DNA of 5,571 nucleotides. It comes from Nanobdellota archaeon. GTDB taxonomy: Archaea > Nanobdellota > Nanobdellia > Woesearchaeales > GW2011-AR9. The position numbers and the translations under genes are program-made. The notes beneath the pieces are model-generated. The model saw nothing but the letters and a program-made list of their open reading frames with translations. It was not told where the DNA came from and ran no database searches. The DNA is taken from assembly GCA_030695605.1 (NCBI GenBank), contig JAUYQE010000090.1, forward strand, positions 1-5,571. The letters run 5' to 3'. Within the stretch, counting starts at the first letter, position 1. Each line of letters starts with the position of its first letter. Positions 1 to 5,199 of this stretch are shown here, piece after piece.

Positions 1-86
1 TACTCCAATGAATTGGGAAGCAAGAACCCGGTTTCTTGAATCTTTTTCCAATTGTTCCAAGACGTATAATGCATCATGCTGTCCAT
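1..86 (-). CDS. Partial gene: N-terminus of a possible ADP-ribosyltransferase-fold or DUF2971-like protein
   Basis: Only the first 28 codons are inside the window, and they stay open to the left edge; the next codon begins TA, so it could be Tyr or a stop. The start at 86 is supported by a GGAG at 97-94, 7 nt upstream, and by a gap of only 2 nt after the stop of the preceding gene, which makes it the third gene of the kinase operon. The visible residues include HYTSWNNWKKI (6-16) followed by GFLLP (20-24). The pattern 'HYTs..nw..I...G.l.P' is common at the N-terminus of ADP-ribosyltransferase-fold proteins (KptA, DarT and relatives), where the His and Tyr help bind NAD, and also of DUF2971 proteins. 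The family is inferred from this short stretch alone; the catalytic part is outside the window. Two further Met codons (residues 4 and 5) are possible starts but have poorer SD spacing. Confidence 0.55.
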   Translation of the reverse strand, partial: MDSMMHYTSWNNWKKIQETGFLLPNSLE

Positions 87-88
87 CG

Positions 89-763
89 TTATTCTCCAAA
101 GCTCCTCACATGCCTTTCCAGATTTTCAACAAGCACCAATCCCCGGGGAGTTCTGTGGTAGGAATAAAAATTCCTTCCGGGAAGTGTTTCAAAAGCCTGT
201 TCAAATATCCTTTGATTTTGCCGTGAATAATCCAAAACCTTATCCTTCAAACTTTCCGTAAAAATACTGACTTTGTATGGTTGCCCATCCTGAAAAACTT
301 CATTAAATACCGTATTAGCTCGACTATTTACGGGTGCAGCGTGCACAAAATGCTGATCTCCCAAATCCGCTTCATACCCGAGAACAAAAAACAATGCTCC
401 TTGATATCTGCAACAGCCGGCTTCTTGTTCAAGAGCGTGACTCAGGGGATGTCCTTGAAAAACTATATTTCTGAATCTTTCCTGTTGTTGCCTTGCGGTT
501 TCATATGCAGAAATATCAACTTTGCCGTCAGAGCCCGTTGTTGGGACTCCTGCCAATTCCTTAGCTTTTCTTTCCCAAACAATCATCTGTTCATACGCAT
601 TAACCATGGCATCAAGAGCCAGTCTTTTAACCGCTTCTAACTTTTTCGTAAATGGCAACGCTCGCAAGCCTCTGGCTTTTTCCGCCAACTCTCGTAATCG
701 CAGAGAATCGTCTACCAAAACCGTGAACGGCTCGATTCCCAAGTACGTGTCAAGGGTTTTCAT
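89..763 (-). CDS. Transglutaminase-like protein, possibly EDR1/CTR1-like
   Basis: A 224-residue soluble protein with no signal peptide or membrane segment. The N-terminal ~110 residues are helical and charged. Residues 115-170 resemble the transglutaminase/EDR1 peptidase-like core: AGCCRYQGALFFVLG (115-129) fits the 'G.CRy.A.LF..L' helix carrying the nucleophilic Cys (C118, or C117), DQHFV (136-140) fits the next strand, and TVFNEV (151-156) followed by DGQPYKVSIF (159-168) fits the 'HaWNeV...G.wy.vD' strands. On that alignment the usual catalytic His is T151 and the usual Asp is S166, so it may be an inactive or altered enzyme unless H138 or H141 substitutes. The ATG overlaps the kinase stop as ATGA, which suggests translational coupling and joint function. 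In plants EDR1-type domains sit N-terminal to Raf-like kinases. The fold call is from motif reading only; activity is unknown. Confidence 0.6.
   Translation of the reverse strand: MKTLDTYLGIEPFTVLVDDSLRLRELAEKARGLRALPFTKKLEAVKRLALDAMVNAYEQMIVWERKAKELAGVPTTGSDGKVDISAYETARQQQERFRNIVFQGHPLSHALEQEAGCCRYQGALFFVLGYEADLGDQHFVHAAPVNSRANTVFNEVFQDGQPYKVSIFTESLKDKVLDYSRQNQRIFEQAFETLPGRNFYSYHRTPRGLVLVENLERHVRSFGE
94..97 (-). promoter_or_regulatory. Shine-Dalgarno site of the left-edge partial gene
   Basis: GGAG on the minus strand lies 7 nt before the ATG at 86, and its spacer contains the stop codon of the upstream gene. This is standard spacing, and it is the main evidence that the short partial frame at the left edge is translated. 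Confidence 0.6.
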
Positions 764-2025
764 GCAACGTCCAACTCCGGCCCCGTCAGCCTCATGGCTT
801 CTGTCAGTTCAAGAAGAGTCGTCTGATCTGGTTCCATCTTCACGGGCATGGTCTCCCATAAAGTATTTCCTTTGTTCAGGGTGTATGGTGGCTGTACTCT
901 TTTACTGGTTTCCAAAGCAGCATATTCTCTGGCTACGTCCGGCAAAGAAGTTTCCCGAGAGGCTGGCTGGCCATGCAGGGCTCCGGCAATGCTCCAGGCC
1001 AGGCGCGGCGCATAGCCCCGCTCCCCGAGCGCTTTTCGAACCCGATAGCAAAACTTTTCTGCTTCTACAGTATCGCAAAAGAACCCTTGCAAGCGAAAGT
1101 AATGCAGATTATCGTTCCACCCATTTATTCCGTTCGCAGGATAGGGGTGTTCTCCCATAAGCAGCTCATAGGCAATAATCCCCAGGGAATAAAAATCCGT
1201 TTTGCGGTTAAATCGGTTTGCCGCAGCTTCTGGTGCAAGATACATCGGAGTTCCGCAGATGTGCCCTAAGTCTTTATACTCGTTGAGGAGAAGTTGCGAG
1301 ATGCCATGGTCAATGATTGTTGGTCTTTTTCCTTCATCGATCATGATATTCCTTGGTTTCAGATCCCCATGCACAATGCTCCGCCGTTGGTATTCTCGGA
1401 GCGTATCTCCTACCTGAGCAACAATCAGCAGCTTTTCCTGAAGAGAAAGATCGCCAATTTTCATATGGTCGCTGAGCGTTTTTCCATCTATCAATTTGGT
1501 GAGCAGGCCGGCCAGGAGCTGGCTTCCCCGCTCTTCAACGACGAGAAGATACGTGCCGTCCAAGAATTCTACTGCCCCGGGAAGGCCTGAACAGGTGTGG
1601 GTGATGGTTTGTTCGGCAGCGGCGTGCCGGTAAGCGCCTTGTTCTTCCCATCTTAAGTCCTGAATGATTGCTCGAGGCCCGGACGGTAAGCGCTGCAGCT
1701 CCAGAGCTCCATCATGATAGGAACAAGCCACGGGTACGGGCCCTTCTCCAAATTGCGGCAAAGGGGGGAGCCCAGAAAGAATTGGCCGCAGCTTGACAGC
1801 TGCGCCAAGGTCATCGCCGCTTCTATACGTAATGCCCTCGCCTCCTTTACCCAAGAACTGCTGCGGGGTTAGTGTTATAGAGTGATTGCTGATAGGGATG
1901 GCATACGTTCCTCTCTCAAAGCGGCTGAGTACTTGGTTGACCGTTGGCTGCCTGCCAAGACTGCCGAGGACTTTTTCATCAAGTACTATCAGCTCATCAT
2001 CAGGTATTTCTGTGTTCTGTGCCAT
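760..2025 (-). CDS. Hanks-type (eukaryotic-like) protein kinase
   Basis: A 421-residue predicted soluble Ser/Thr-type kinase. Visible kinase motifs in order: glycine-rich loop GKGGEG (59-64), ATP-anchoring Lys in AAVK (K78), a likely helix-C Glu among E127/E128/E138, catalytic loop HGDLKPRN (219-226; catalytic D221, N226), metal-binding DHG (239-241), GTPMYLAPE (258-266) and the subdomain IX motif DFYSLG (277-282). All residues needed for catalysis are present. Oddities: HGD instead of HRD, so it is a non-RD kinase that probably does not need activation-loop phosphorylation, and DHG in place of DFG. Residues 82-120 look like a Pro/Gly-rich N-lobe insertion. The tail (about 350-421) shows no known domain and no membrane segment, unlike PknB-type receptor kinases. 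It is the first gene of a three-gene operon. A TATA box 26.5 nt upstream with no SD suggests a leaderless mRNA starting at this ATG. The substrate is unknown; the co-transcribed proteins are obvious candidates. Confidence 0.92.
   Translation of the reverse strand: MAQNTEIPDDELIVLDEKVLGSLGRQPTVNQVLSRFERGTYAIPISNHSITLTPQQFLGKGGEGITYRSGDDLGAAVKLRPILSGLPPLPQFGEGPVPVACSYHDGALELQRLPSGPRAIIQDLRWEEQGAYRHAAAEQTITHTCSGLPGAVEFLDGTYLLVVEERGSQLLAGLLTKLIDGKTLSDHMKIGDLSLQEKLLIVAQVGDTLREYQRRSIVHGDLKPRNIMIDEGKRPTIIDHGISQLLLNEYKDLGHICGTPMYLAPEAAANRFNRKTDFYSLGIIAYELLMGEHPYPANGINGWNDNLHYFRLQGFFCDTVEAEKFCYRVRKALGERGYAPRLAWSIAGALHGQPASRETSLPDVAREYAALETSKRVQPPYTLNKGNTLWETMPVKMEPDQTTLLELTEAMRLTGPELDVA
775..778 (-). 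promoter_or_regulatory. Weak Shine-Dalgarno site of the transglutaminase-like gene
   Basis: GGAG on the minus strand lies 11 nt before the ATG at 763, inside the kinase coding end. The spacing is long, so the ATGA overlap with the kinase stop is probably the more important initiation signal. Confidence 0.3.
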
Positions 2026-2047
2026 AAGCGGATTTTAGGGCCCGTTG

Positions 2048-2055
2048 TTTATAAA
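2048..2055 (-). promoter_or_regulatory. TATA box of the kinase operon
   Basis: TTTATAAA on the minus strand, preceded by purine-rich CCAAAAGA that fits a BRE. Its centre is 26.5 nt before the kinase ATG, so transcription should start at or next to the start codon (leaderless). Confidence 0.75.
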
Positions 2056-2112
2056 TCTTTTGGTCATTTTACTACTTTTAAGTAAACACTACCTTATCGC
2101 CGGGAAAAGCAC

Positions 2113-2120
2113 TTTAAAAA
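2113..2120 (+). promoter_or_regulatory. TATA box of the DUF192 gene
   Basis: TTTAAAAA, preceded by purine-rich GGGAAAAGCAC. The centre is 27.5 nt before the ATG at 2144, which predicts a leader of zero to one or two bases. It sits back to back with the kinase promoter, with about 57 nt between the two boxes. Confidence 0.65.
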
Positions 2121-2143
2121 AGGGGAACGCTTTTTCTTAGGCT

Positions 2144-2467
2144 ATGATTTTCAATGGGAGCCAAAGAGCCCGCATCTCGTCTCACGAACGATACTGCCGC
2201 ACGGCATTTTCTCAAGCCCGCGGCCTCATGTTCCGTCGGAAGCAGAATCTCATTATGGAATTTCCGAAAGAAAAACGGGTTTCCCTGCATATGCTCTTTG
2301 TCTTCTTTCCCATCGATGTGCTGCTGCTGAATAGCAAGAAAGAAATTGTCGAGATAAAGCGGGGCTTCCAGCCGTTTTCGTTCTGGCGGTCGATGAAAGA
2401 AGGAAAGTACGTGGTGGAATTAGCGTTTCCGGGAGAATATGTGGTAAGGGAGGTGTTGGAATTTTGA
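2144..2467 (+). CDS. DUF192 (UPF0127) family protein
   Basis: A 107-residue protein of the DUF192 family, small beta-rich proteins whose biochemical role is not established. Family signatures are GLMFR (27-31), MEFPKEKR (38-45), HMLFVFFPID (49-58; the counterpart of the family's 'MwMknt..pLDv'), IVEIKRGF (68-75) and GKYVVEL (87-93). This is the cytoplasmic archaeal form: it starts straight into the domain with no signal peptide, whereas many bacterial members are exported. The ATG at 2144 is chosen because the TATA box predicts a leaderless start there and the upstream region has no SD. The gene is divergent from the kinase operon and 82 nt upstream of the eL41-like gene, which has its own TATA box. 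Confidence 0.88.
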   Translation: MIFNGSQRARISSHERYCRTAFSQARGLMFRRKQNLIMEFPKEKRVSLHMLFVFFPIDVLLLNSKKEIVEIKRGFQPFSFWRSMKEGKYVVELAFPGEYVVREVLEF

Positions 2468-2500
2468 AGCTATAACTCAACAGTTATTCCCTCTCGCTTC
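2466..2500 (+). other. Nested inverted repeat after the DUF192 stop
   Basis: An inner stem ATAACT (2472-2477) / AGTTAT (2482-2487) with a 4-nt loop lies inside an outer stem GAAGC (2466-2470) / GCTTC (2496-2500). It begins in the DUF192 stop codon and ends 17 nt before the next TATA box. There is no following T-tract, so it is not a typical terminator. It may be a 3'-end mRNA structure or chance. Confidence 0.3.
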
Positions 2501-2517
2501 AATACCGTCCCGATAGA

Positions 2518-2525
2518 TTTATAAA
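2518..2525 (+). promoter_or_regulatory. TATA box of the eL41-like gene
   Basis: TTTATAAA followed by further A residues. Its centre is 28.5 nt before the ATG at 2550 and 67.5 nt before the internal ATG at 2589. This favours the longer reading frame and a near-leaderless mRNA. Confidence 0.7.
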
Positions 2526-2549
2526 AAAGAGCCTTCCTTTTTCCCGCAC

Positions 2550-2657
2550 ATGAAACGCAGTTCACGCCGCTGGAAGAAAAAGGGCCAAATGCGCTGGAAA
2601 TGGCAGCGCAAGAAGATCAAGAAGGCCAAGAAACGGCGAAAGCTGCAGGCGACGTAA
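2550..2657 (+). CDS. rpl41e: Probable large-subunit ribosomal protein eL41 (L41e)
   Basis: A 35-codon gene with a highly basic product: about 19 of 35 residues are Lys or Arg, and none is acidic. From residue 14 the protein begins MRWKWQRKK and continues as a Lys/Arg helix, closely matching the eukaryotic/archaeal eL41 pattern 'MR.KW.RKR.RRLKRKRRK'; eL41 is a ~25-residue single helix at the ribosomal subunit interface. The first 13 residues (MKRSSRRWKKKGQ) would be an N-terminal extension. The TATA position supports the start at 2550; translation from the internal ATG at 2589 would give a standard-size 22-residue eL41. There is no SD before 2550. Alternatives are another small basic RNA-binding protein, but the WKW spacing and size favour eL41. 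Confidence 0.68.
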   Translation: MKRSSRRWKKKGQMRWKWQRKKIKKAKKRRKLQAT

Positions 2658-2670
2658 GATTCTCATAGCC

Positions 2671-2689
2671 TTTTTACTAGGACATTTTT
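2671..2689 (+). terminator. Weak T-tract terminator of the eL41-like gene
   Basis: Two T5 runs (2671-2675 and 2685-2689) begin 13 nt after the stop codon, the arrangement expected for archaeal U-tract termination. No hairpin is needed or obvious. The region also separates this gene from the convergent TraB/ChaN-like gene. Confidence 0.4.
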
Positions 2690-2734
2690 ATAGTCGGGAT
2701 GTATTTTCACTTTTGAAGAATTCTCCCCTGTGTA

Positions 2735-3787
2735 CTATTGTGCGCCAAGTTGCAGGACGTACTCAACGTCATTGACCAGAAGATTCTCCGGCTCTTCTTG
2801 GATAATCGTTTTCCATCGTACCCCGGCTACTTCTAAAACGGGATATATCCCGGAATCCGGTCTTGCATGGTGGCTTCCAACGATCGCAAAGAGTGGCTTT
2901 TTCGCCGTTTTTTTTCGGGCATAGTCTACGATGCGTACTCCCATTGTTCGTTCTCGCATCGCATTCATATTTTGAATATATGCAACAAGTCGTTCTTTGT
3001 AGCGATCATAAGAATCTGTATAGCCGCTCACTGTTTCTTTTCCCGTGATAGCATCCGGGCTTTCTACGCTGCCTCCTCGACGATCCTCTTCAATGACGTC
3101 CTCTAATCGGGGGAGGCTCTTGTTGATGTCACAGCCCGCTAATTTTCCTTCTGCTTTGGCTATCGCCCGGTAGAGGTAGTCCAATCCTTGCGCACGCTCA
3201 TGGTGCAATTTCTGTTCCCTGATTCGCTTGGCGCCTCTTTTCCGTACATCTCTAAGATCGCTAGAGCCATTTGTTTCTTCAAGAAGCAGTTCCTGCACTG
3301 CCTCACAAACCGGCATGCCCCATTCGTAAAATGGAGTTTCCAGAAGCTCCGTGAATGAGCGGGGATACACTCCATCTTTTTCAACAAGATTTTTTGCTTC
3401 TTGGCTTGCTCCCGCTGGAGTTAAGCCTTTTTTCTGATAGAGTTCTCGATACTGCTCATACCTCTCACTTTTTTTTTGCTCTATTCTTAGGAACACGTCT
3501 TTGGTTATGCCCAGCTGCTCGGGCGAATAGCTTTTACCTACAACATCCTGCAGTGTTGCTAATGCATAGCATCGTATGATCTTGTTGGTGTCTTCCGGCG
3601 TTGCCTCATCCCATCCCTCATGGAGAACATACTCCGGCTGGAGTATAGTGATAAGCCGGGCTTGGTCTATTTGATGTGCTCGTATGTTATGCGTTTCTCC
3701 GATAATAATGGCATCAGTATCTCTCAAAGAAGCCATGTCTGGCGTCGCTTCCTGGCGCTCTCTCTGTTCAGCAAATGTTACATCCAT
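2735..3787 (-). CDS. TraB/ChaN-like superfamily protein
   Basis: A 350-residue protein with the hallmarks of the TraB/PrgY/ChaN/EreA-like superfamily, a fold that includes TIKI metalloproteases, erythromycin esterases and haem-binding ChaN. Seen: IIIGETHNI (27-35; E31, H33), a second acidic strand YVLHEGWDE (53-61; E57), GCDINKSLPR (218-227; resembles the 'G.D...R' element), MRERTM (277-282; R278) and a C-terminal strand-loop FAIVGSHH (300-307; H306, H307). The conserved Glu/His pairs suggest a metal-dependent or hydrolytic site, but no substrate can be named. The middle (about 95-215) is a charged helical insertion. There is no signal peptide and no C-terminal membrane helices, unlike many TraB proteins, so it is probably cytoplasmic. 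It is a single gene with its own leaderless-type promoter. Confidence 0.72.
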   Translation of the reverse strand: MDVTFAEQRERQEATPDMASLRDTDAIIIGETHNIRAHQIDQARLITILQPEYVLHEGWDEATPEDTNKIIRCYALATLQDVVGKSYSPEQLGITKDVFLRIEQKKSERYEQYRELYQKKGLTPAGASQEAKNLVEKDGVYPRSFTELLETPFYEWGMPVCEAVQELLLEETNGSSDLRDVRKRGAKRIREQKLHHERAQGLDYLYRAIAKAEGKLAGCDINKSLPRLEDVIEEDRRGGSVESPDAITGKETVSGYTDSYDRYKERLVAYIQNMNAMRERTMGVRIVDYARKKTAKKPLFAIVGSHHARPDSGIYPVLEVAGVRWKTIIQEEPENLLVNDVEYVLQLGAQ

Positions 3788-3809
3788 AAAAGCCCTAAAA
3801 TGAGCACTG

Positions 3810-3817
3810 TTTATAAA
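3810..3817 (-). promoter_or_regulatory. TATA box of the TraB/ChaN-like gene
   Basis: TTTATAAA on the minus strand, preceded by AGAAATA. Its centre is 26.5 nt before the ATG at 3787, the same spacing as the kinase promoter. There is no SD, so a leaderless mRNA is expected. Confidence 0.75.
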
Positions 3818-3845
3818 TATTTCTTTGCATTTGTTACTGATAAGT

Positions 3846-3851
3846 AAAAAA
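3846..3851 (-). terminator. Possible T6 terminator of the DUF4346 gene
   Basis: A run of six T on the minus strand begins 7 nt after the DUF4346 stop codon. It lies about 30 nt before the TATA box of the next gene, where an archaeal U-tract stop would be useful. The tract is short, so leakage is likely. Confidence 0.35.
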
Positions 3852-3858
3852 CAGGTGT

Positions 3859-4248
3859 TTAACTTTTTTCTCTCAGCTTCACTTTCTCTTTCAATTCCGG
3901 AAAGCGCAAGGGCACTTCCTGCCGGTAGTCTTTGCCGTATTGCAACGCTAATTCCGCTTTATACAGCTCTTTGCCGAGATAGGCAGCATGCTCCAGACGG
4001 CTCAGCAGTTTCTTGCGGATAATGGTGTGATACAAAGCAATAGCATTTGTGCCATAAATTATCTTGGTAATGACGTGTTTCGGCGTCACAAAGCCGGCTT
4101 CTATGCGTTTCTTTGTCCTGTTTATCCGGATGAGAAAATAGCCTTGGGGATCCGGATGCCATTCTTTGTAGGGGTCGTGGGTTGCGGAGAGAGTTTCTGT
4201 AATGTGTTCCTGTTGTTTTGCCCAATGGTACGGTGGTTTGCTCTCCAT
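3859..4248 (-). CDS. Stand-alone DUF4346 domain protein
   Basis: A 129-residue cytoplasmic protein. The DUF4346 signatures are WHPDPQGYFLIRI (30-42), a central strand-helix with YGTNAIALYHTII (65-77), and the strongly conserved LSRLEHAAYLGKELYKAE (82-99), followed by Tyr-Arg-Gln (108-110) where relatives often have 'YvQD'. In methanogens this domain is found at the C-terminus of dihydropteroate synthase-related pterin-binding proteins. Here no such partner domain is fused or adjacent, so a link to folate or methanopterin metabolism is only suggestive. The start at 4248 is supported by a TATA box 26.5 nt upstream in the 38-nt gap after the exonuclease gene. There is no SD, so it is likely transcribed on its own and possibly also by read-through. 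Confidence 0.82.
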   Translation of the reverse strand: MESKPPYHWAKQQEHITETLSATHDPYKEWHPDPQGYFLIRINRTKKRIEAGFVTPKHVITKIIYGTNAIALYHTIIRKKLLSRLEHAAYLGKELYKAELALQYGKDYRQEVPLRFPELKEKVKLREKS

Positions 4249-4270
4249 GCTAGAAAGAAAGAAGCGTTTG

Positions 4271-4278
4271 TTTTTAAA
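4271..4278 (-). promoter_or_regulatory. TATA box of the DUF4346 gene
   Basis: TTTAAAAA on the minus strand, inside the 38-nt gap after the exonuclease gene. Its centre is 26.5 nt before the ATG at 4248. The fixed spacing and the lack of an SD argue for an independent leaderless transcript. Confidence 0.65.
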
Positions 4279-4286
4279 GCCTGTTC

Positions 4287-5039
4287 TTATTTATCTTCTA
4301 CAACCAGCCGTACCGGGCAATGGTCCGAGCCCATCACGTGTGGGAGAATCGTGCTTTCTTTGACGTGCTGCTGAAGCGCTGGCGATACGCAGAAGTAGTC
4401 GATTCGCCAGCCCACATTATTTTTTCGAGCATCGAACATGTAGCTCCACCAAGTGTAATGGCCAGGCTCTTTGGTGAACAGCCGGAAGGTATCCAAGAAG
4501 CCCGAATCAAGAATACGGGAAAAGCCGGCCCGTTCTTCGTCAGTAAATCCAGCGTTTTTCCGGTTGGCTTTCGGATGTGCTAGATCAATCTCCTGATGCG
4601 CCACGTTCAGGTCGCCGCAGAAAATGACCGGTTTCTTTTTCTCCAGCTGTTTAATGTACTGCAGGAAATCTTTATCCCATTGCTGGCGGTATTCTAGGCG
4701 CATTAAGCCGCGCTGCGCATTCGGCGTATAAACGTTCACCAGGAAAAAGCGGGGAAATTCTGCGGTGATGATCCTCCCTTCGCCAGAATGCTGGGGCATG
4801 TCGTACGTGACGGTAAGCGGCTTCAGTTTGGAGAAAATCGCCGTGCCGGAATAGCCTTTCTTTTGGGCAGAATTCCAGAAGTGGTGCGGATAGTTTTGGA
4901 GGATGGCAGCAACTTGGTCGCGCTGGGCTTTGGTTTCCTGAAGGCAGATAACTTCTGGATCTTCCTGCTCCACAAATTGCAGGAAGCCTTTCTGCAAGAC
5001 TGCCCGCAAGCCATTGACATTCCAGGAAATAAGGCGCAT
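4287..5039 (-). CDS. xth: Exonuclease III / AP endonuclease (ExoIII/ExoA family)
   Basis: A 250-residue DNA-repair enzyme that cleaves DNA 5' of abasic sites and has 3'-phosphodiesterase/exonuclease activity in base excision repair. All active-site motifs of the EEP-fold Mg-dependent nucleases are present: RLISWNVNGLR (2-12; N7), LQETK (33-37; E35), GYSGTAIFS (62-70), VNVYTPN (101-107; Y104), CGDLNVAH (141-148; D143, N145), ERAGF (169-173), the abasic-site-recognition loop WWSYMFDAR (197-205), WRIDYF (211-216; D214) and GSDHCPV (237-243; D239, H240). The length matches bacterial and archaeal ExoIII/ExoA. An in-frame ATG at 5045 would add Met-His; 5039 is chosen because it gives the 26.5-nt TATA spacing seen elsewhere here and places N7 as in E. 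coli ExoIII. It is divergent from the zinc-protein gene. Confidence 0.96.
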   Translation of the reverse strand: MRLISWNVNGLRAVLQKGFLQFVEQEDPEVICLQETKAQRDQVAAILQNYPHHFWNSAQKKGYSGTAIFSKLKPLTVTYDMPQHSGEGRIITAEFPRFFLVNVYTPNAQRGLMRLEYRQQWDKDFLQYIKQLEKKKPVIFCGDLNVAHQEIDLAHPKANRKNAGFTDEERAGFSRILDSGFLDTFRLFTKEPGHYTWWSYMFDARKNNVGWRIDYFCVSPALQQHVKESTILPHVMGSDHCPVRLVVEDK

Positions 5040-5061
5040 ATGCATGCTTTCTGTTCTTTTA

Positions 5062-5069
5062 TTTTTAAA
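5062..5069 (-). promoter_or_regulatory. TATA box of the exonuclease III gene
   Basis: TTTAAAAA on the minus strand. Its centre lies 26.5 nt before the ATG at 5039 but only 20.5 nt before the ATG at 5045. This favours the downstream start and a leaderless mRNA. Confidence 0.65.
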
Positions 5070-5118
5070 GATTCCGACCCCCGTATCTTGACGGCATCAA
5101 TTTTCCTATCGGAAGCTT

Positions 5119-5126
5119 TTTAAATA
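5119..5126 (+). promoter_or_regulatory. TATA box of the zinc-protein gene
   Basis: TTTAAATA, a consensus-like archaeal TATA box preceded by GGAAGCTT. With the spacing used by its neighbours, transcription would start near 5149 and leave a leader of about 51 nt before the ATG at 5200. Confidence 0.65.
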
Positions 5127-5155
5127 GGGCTTCTTTTTAGCCTAAAAACCAATAA

Positions 5156-5175
5156 GCCAAAGCAAAGACTTTGGC
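5156..5175 (+). promoter_or_regulatory. 5'-leader hairpin of the zinc-protein gene
   Basis: GCCAAAG (5156-5162) and CTTTGGC (5169-5175) form a perfect 7-bp stem with a 6-nt loop. It lies in the predicted leader, about 7 nt after the inferred transcription start and 12 nt before the GGAGG site. It could stabilise the mRNA or serve as a regulator site. No known riboswitch is recognised. Confidence 0.5.
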
Positions 5176-5187
5176 CATGTTGAGAAT

Positions 5188-5192
5188 GGAGG
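5188..5192 (+). promoter_or_regulatory. Strong Shine-Dalgarno site of the zinc-protein gene
   Basis: GGAGG lies 7 nt before the ATG at 5200. It is the only full SD in front of a promoter-proximal gene in this window, consistent with the long leader predicted from the TATA box. Confidence 0.75.
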
Positions 5193-5199
5193 AATAAGA

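Noticed and set aside
21..38. Near-perfect inverted repeat CAAGAA...TTCTTG
   Set aside because: It lies inside the left-edge coding frame, has no T-tract, and is short enough to be chance; not called as a terminator or operator.
522..1160. Plus-strand open frame of 212 codons
   Set aside because: It lies wholly antisense to the kinase and transglutaminase-like genes, has no recognisable motif and no promoter or SD. It is a shadow of the real minus-strand genes.
2073..2084. Hairpin-like TACTT/AAGTA in the divergent promoter region
   Set aside because: A 5-bp stem with a 2-nt loop in AT-rich DNA is expected by chance; there is no second copy to support an operator.
2562..2666. Minus-strand frame of 34 residues antisense to the eL41-like gene, with a TATA-like string about 24 nt upstream
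   Set aside because: The translation is Leu/Pro-rich, the pattern expected when Lys/Arg codons are read in antisense. The sense strand has a family match.
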